Positions 60,085 through 64,000 of a stretch of 64,000 nt of DNA are shown in pieces. This stretch comes from Nipponacmea schrenckii (lineage: Eukaryota; Mollusca; Gastropoda; Lottiidae). Position numbers and translations under genes: made by a program. The DNA lies in assembly GCA_030562195.1 (NCBI GenBank), contig JAUJPP010000011.1:8680001-8744000 (forward strand), in the 5' to 3' direction. The notes below the pieces were generated by a model. It was not told where the DNA came from. It saw nothing but the letters and a program-made list of their open reading frames with translations, and did not search any database. Each line of letters starts with the position of its first letter. Positions within the stretch are counted from its first letter, which is position 1.

Positions 60085-62075
60085 CCAGAGATACACACTG
60101 TTAGGAGCTGGTGACCTTAAAACTAGAGATACAACACTGTTAGGAGCTGGTGACCTTGAAACTACAGATACAACATTTTAGAGCTGGTGACCTTGAAACT
60201 ACAGATACAACATTTTAGAGCTGATGACCTTGTAACTACAGATACAACATTTAGGAGCTGGTGACCTTGAAACAACAGATACAACATTTTAGGAGCTGGT
60301 GACCTTGAAACTACAGATACAACATTTAGGAGCTGGTGACCTTGAAACTACAGATACAACATTTTAGGAGCTGGTGACCTTGAAACTACAGATACAACAT
60401 TTTAGGAGCTGGTGACCTTGAAACTACAGATACAACATTTAGAGCTGGTGACCTTGAAACTACAGATACAAAATTGTTAGGAGCTGGTGACCTTGAAACT
60501 ACAGATACAACATTTTAGGAGCTGGTGACCTTGAAACTAGAGATACAACACTTTAGGAGCTGGTGACCTTGAAACTACAGATACAACATTTAGGAGCTGG
60601 TGACCTTGAAACTACAGATACAACATTTAGGAGCTGGTGACCTTGAAACTACAGATACAACATTTTAGAGCTGATGACCTTGTAACTACAGATACAACAT
60701 TTTAGAGCTGATGACCTTGTAACTACAGATACAACATTTGAGAAGCTGGTGACCTTGAAACTACAGATACAACATTTTAGGAGCTGGTGACCTTGTAACT
60801 ACAGATACAACATTTGAGAAGCTGGTGACCTTGTAACTATAGATACAACATTTTAGGAGCTGGTGACCTTGAAACTACAGATACAACATTTTAGGAGCTG
60901 GTGACCTTGAAACTACAGATACAACATTTTAGAAGCTGGTGACCTTGAAACTACAGATACAACATTTTAGGAGCTGGTGACCTTGAAACTACAGATACAA
61001 CATTTAGAAGCTGGTGACCTTGAAACTACAGATACAACATTTTAGGAGCTGGTGACCTTGAAACTAGAGATACAACATTTTAGGAGCTGGTGACCTTGAA
61101 ACTAGAGATACAACACTGTTAGGAGCTGGGACCTTGTAACTAGAGAATACAACATATTAGGAGCTGGTGACCTTAAACTAGAATCAACATTTAGAGCTGG
61201 TGACCTTGAAACTAAGAACAAATTTAGGAGCTGTGACCTTGAAACTAAGATACAACATTTTAGGAGCTGGTGACCTTAAACTAAGATACAACATTTAGAG
61301 CTGGTGACCTTAAACTAGAGAACAACATTTAGACTGGTGACCTTAAACTAAGAACAACATTTAAGCTGGTGACCTTGAAACTACAGATACAACATTTTAA
61401 AGCTGGTGACCTTGAAACTAAGATACAACATTTTGGACTGGTGACTTGAAACTAAGATACAACATTTAGGAGCTGTGACCTTGAAACTAAGATACAACAT
61501 TTTAGAGCTGGACCTTGAAACTAAGATACAACACTTTAGAGCTGGTGACTTGAAACTAAGATACAACACTTTAGAGCTGGTGACTTAAACTAAGATACAA
61601 CATTTAGAGCTGGTGACTGAAACTAAGATACAACATTTTAGGAGCTGGTGACCTTAAACTAAGATACAACATTTTAGAGCTGGACCTTGAAACTAGAGAA
61701 CAACATTTTAGGAGCTGGTGACCTTGAAACTAAGATACAACATTTTAGAGCTGACCTTGAAACTAGAGAAACATTTTAAAGCTGGTGACCTTGAAACTAC
61801 AGATACAACATTTTAAAGCTGTGACCTTGAAACTAAGATACAACATTTAGACTGGTGACTTGAAACTACAGATACAACATTTTAGAGCTGGTGACCTCTA
61901 ATACAGATTAACATTTTCCAACTGGTGCAAACTAAGTACAACATTTTAGGAGCTGGAGACCTTGAAACTAGAGATACAACATTTTAGGAGCTGGTGACCT
62001 TGAAACTACAGATACAACATTTTAGAAGCTGGAGACCGTGAAACTAGAGATACAACACTGTTAGGAGCGTTAGGA
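60085..62075. repeat. 37-bp minisatellite, about 2 kb, roughly 55 units
   Basis: Units of gagctggtgaccttgaaact plus 'acagatacaacattttag'. Between about 61130 and 61930 units lose single bases at many positions, then clean units resume until 62075. Confidence 0.95.
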
Positions 62076-63536
62076 GCTGGGCTCTGTAAGAGAACATAAA
62101 CCTAATTCAAGCCCTGTTTTAAGACACTGACATCAAGGTAAGGATGCAGATTGAGGGTTATCTAGTGATCGTATTAATGAATACCCAATGTTATATCACT
62201 AAGTACCAAGAAATGGACATACAATCTCCCCTTCCTCATAATTATTATCAAGATAAACTTCATTTGAAAGTATCATTAAATAGTTTAATCATTTTTAATA
62301 TGGTTTTCATGATGTAAAATATGATAAGGTTAAAGAGTTAAAGAGATTGGGCGTCTGGTGATATCACTGCCTTGATACTCTCTTTTGCTAGATTCAATAT
62401 GCCCTGTGTGTGTGAATTAGATCTATTACTGACTAAAATTGGATCTGGTTGACATGAGAGATCTAAATGTACAACCAACCAACAATACACCATGTGACTG
62501 ACAATAAGTGAAGATAATATTTAATAAAACGATGTGGATTTGAGCATGAGTTAAAAATGTGTCATTGAAAATCTTATTCATCACAAATAAAAGGACCATA
62601 AAGTTGCAGATCTCTCCTTTCAAAATCTTTTAATATATTCATAATCTTGTCTTAGATATAAACTATTAAATTTATGTACTGGTATATAGATATGGTTTGT
62701 TTACTTGCCTACTGATATACCAGTAAATATACCTGTATTTACCTTTCACTAATAACATGGTCCTGCTTCTAGTCTTACTACCCAAATATTATCTTGGAAA
62801 ATAGCCTTGAAATTATTTTAGTGTAAATATAAATATATCTCTATATCTCCATGGATACAATATTATAATACATGTATTAATATCAATATTTATTTCACCT
62901 TCAAAGTTTTATTACCACTGTGTGTCTTCACTGTATAATAAACAAAAGAATATGAATTATTTGTAATTTATTGTTGATAGAATCTCTACTGTCATGTTTT
63001 GATAATGTTAGTTTTATTTTGCATGTATCTAGCTGATTTATAAGCGTTACAATTGTTAATCTGGTATTTTAAATACATTGTGTTCAAACTACGCCTCCAT
63101 TCATCAAGCCTCCTCATGGCCAAGTGAAGGCAAATTGATGTATTCATAGGTAAATGTTATTTAATCAAAAGTGACTCTAGAATCTTTCAAGGAAAACTTT
63201 GCAAATCAAATCAAATCACTACTTATATAATTACTTATTGAATTAATGGTTCAGACACTGCTTAATAAGATCAGTTCACTAGTGATATATTATTGGCAGG
63301 TTTTATTGTATAACAAAAATTATCTGAGTTTTATGGTTCAATGAACATAAATCCATCAACACTTCATAATAAGCTTAGCCTGGCAATGTTATATTTTGGC
63401 TGAATTAGTTGTATAATAAATCATATTAAGGTCATGCTTGATGTAATTTTTTGTGTCATTGTCCTGTATAACTCACTCTATAAAAAATTTCATAATCTAT
63501 ATCTAAAGGCATATCAAGGAAGTAAATGAAATAAAA
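62076..63536. other. No gene seen
   Basis: AT-rich DNA. The only notable open frame (62426-62623, minus) has no recognised domain or splice context. Confidence 0.5.
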
Positions 63537-63850
63537 TGAACGGAGTTTTACATCCTACTCTTCTTCACCTTATGGGATGGATAATGAAGACGGACAATGC
63601 CGGTGTGCAATGAGGGAAATTTAGTCAGCACAGTGACATTAGCCTACTCTTTTAGCAATTTCCAACTGTTGAGGGATCTTGTACGTGCACAGCCTGTAGC
63701 ACATGGGGCCTCAGTTTATTGTCCAATCTGAACGACTGGACCATGACCTGAACTTACATGGGAAAAACTGGGCTGAAAAATCCGAAAGTTCACCTTGACC
63801 TTCAGGTTTGCGAGCAACTGTGTAACTCACTGAGCCACAGTGGCTACCGA
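63537..63850 (-). repeat. SINE-like element family B, most complete copy
   Basis: From gaacggagttttacatccta to 'ctcactgagccacagtggct'. The reverse complement starts GTGGCTCAGTGAGTTACACA, an A-box-like (TGGCTCAGTGAG) tRNA-type head, so the family appears tRNA-derived and this copy lies on the minus strand. Confidence 0.8.
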
Positions 63851-64000
63851 TAAAGCAGGTAAAAAGTCTATATAGCTTATAATGTTTACATGGTATGACA
63901 GTTTGTTATCCCTTTAAAGAGTCCAAATTTGACAATAAAAGAGTTATTAACAAGATTAAGGATGCTATTTGAAAGAGAAATTTCCCATGAATTTAAAAGC

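Overview
The window is animal nuclear DNA, most likely from a spiralian and probably a mollusc (inferred from protein similarity, not proven). It is AT-rich. Its genes are split by GT-AG introns, and short exons sit in introns and intergenic DNA packed with minisatellites, tRNA-derived SINE-like repeats and foldback/MITE-like elements. There are no prokaryotic-style operons.

Layout: (1) 1-2702, plus strand: the last four coding exons of a kainate-type ionotropic glutamate receptor (GRIK family). (2) 2.7-17.2 kb: 3' flank and intergenic DNA with four large tandem arrays and interspersed repeats. (3) 17.35-28.7 kb, plus strand: a small gene not previously familiar to me. A signal-peptide exon and a Thr-rich/hydrophobic-tail exon lie 9.8 kb apart, followed by a 3'UTR exon; the product resembles a CD52-type minimal glycopeptide. 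(4) 28.7-31.1 kb: two more arrays, one grown from the tRNA-like head of a SINE. (5) 31.67-38.54 kb, minus strand: a complete YJU2 (CCDC94) splicing-factor gene with seven coding exons and a probable non-coding first exon. (6) 40.3-47.4 kb, minus strand: a single-domain hexokinase gene in which one expected exon cannot be found, one exon has an apparent 1-nt frameshift, and an active-site Asn reads Ser. (7) 51.9-59.0 kb, minus strand: eight exons of a RAB3IP/RAB3IL1 (Rabin8/GRAB, Sec2-type Rab GEF) gene, with its N-terminus not found. (8) 59-64 kb: probable RAB3IP intron or 5' flank with a 2-kb array and a SINE.

The genes are unrelated housekeeping and neuronal loci and do not form a pathway. 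The most unusual features are: the CD52-like gene; arrays of about 34 and 27 RNA polymerase III A-box-like motifs derived from SINE heads; a perfect 84-bp inverted repeat flanking a RAB3IP exon; an 1.8-kb pyrimidine-rich array that begins at intron position +6 of RAB3IP; a large excess of the TGACGTCA palindrome, partly carried by transposable elements; and the damaged or mis-assembled hexokinase. All exon boundaries were derived by hand from reading frame, splice consensus and remembered family similarity. No database search was run.
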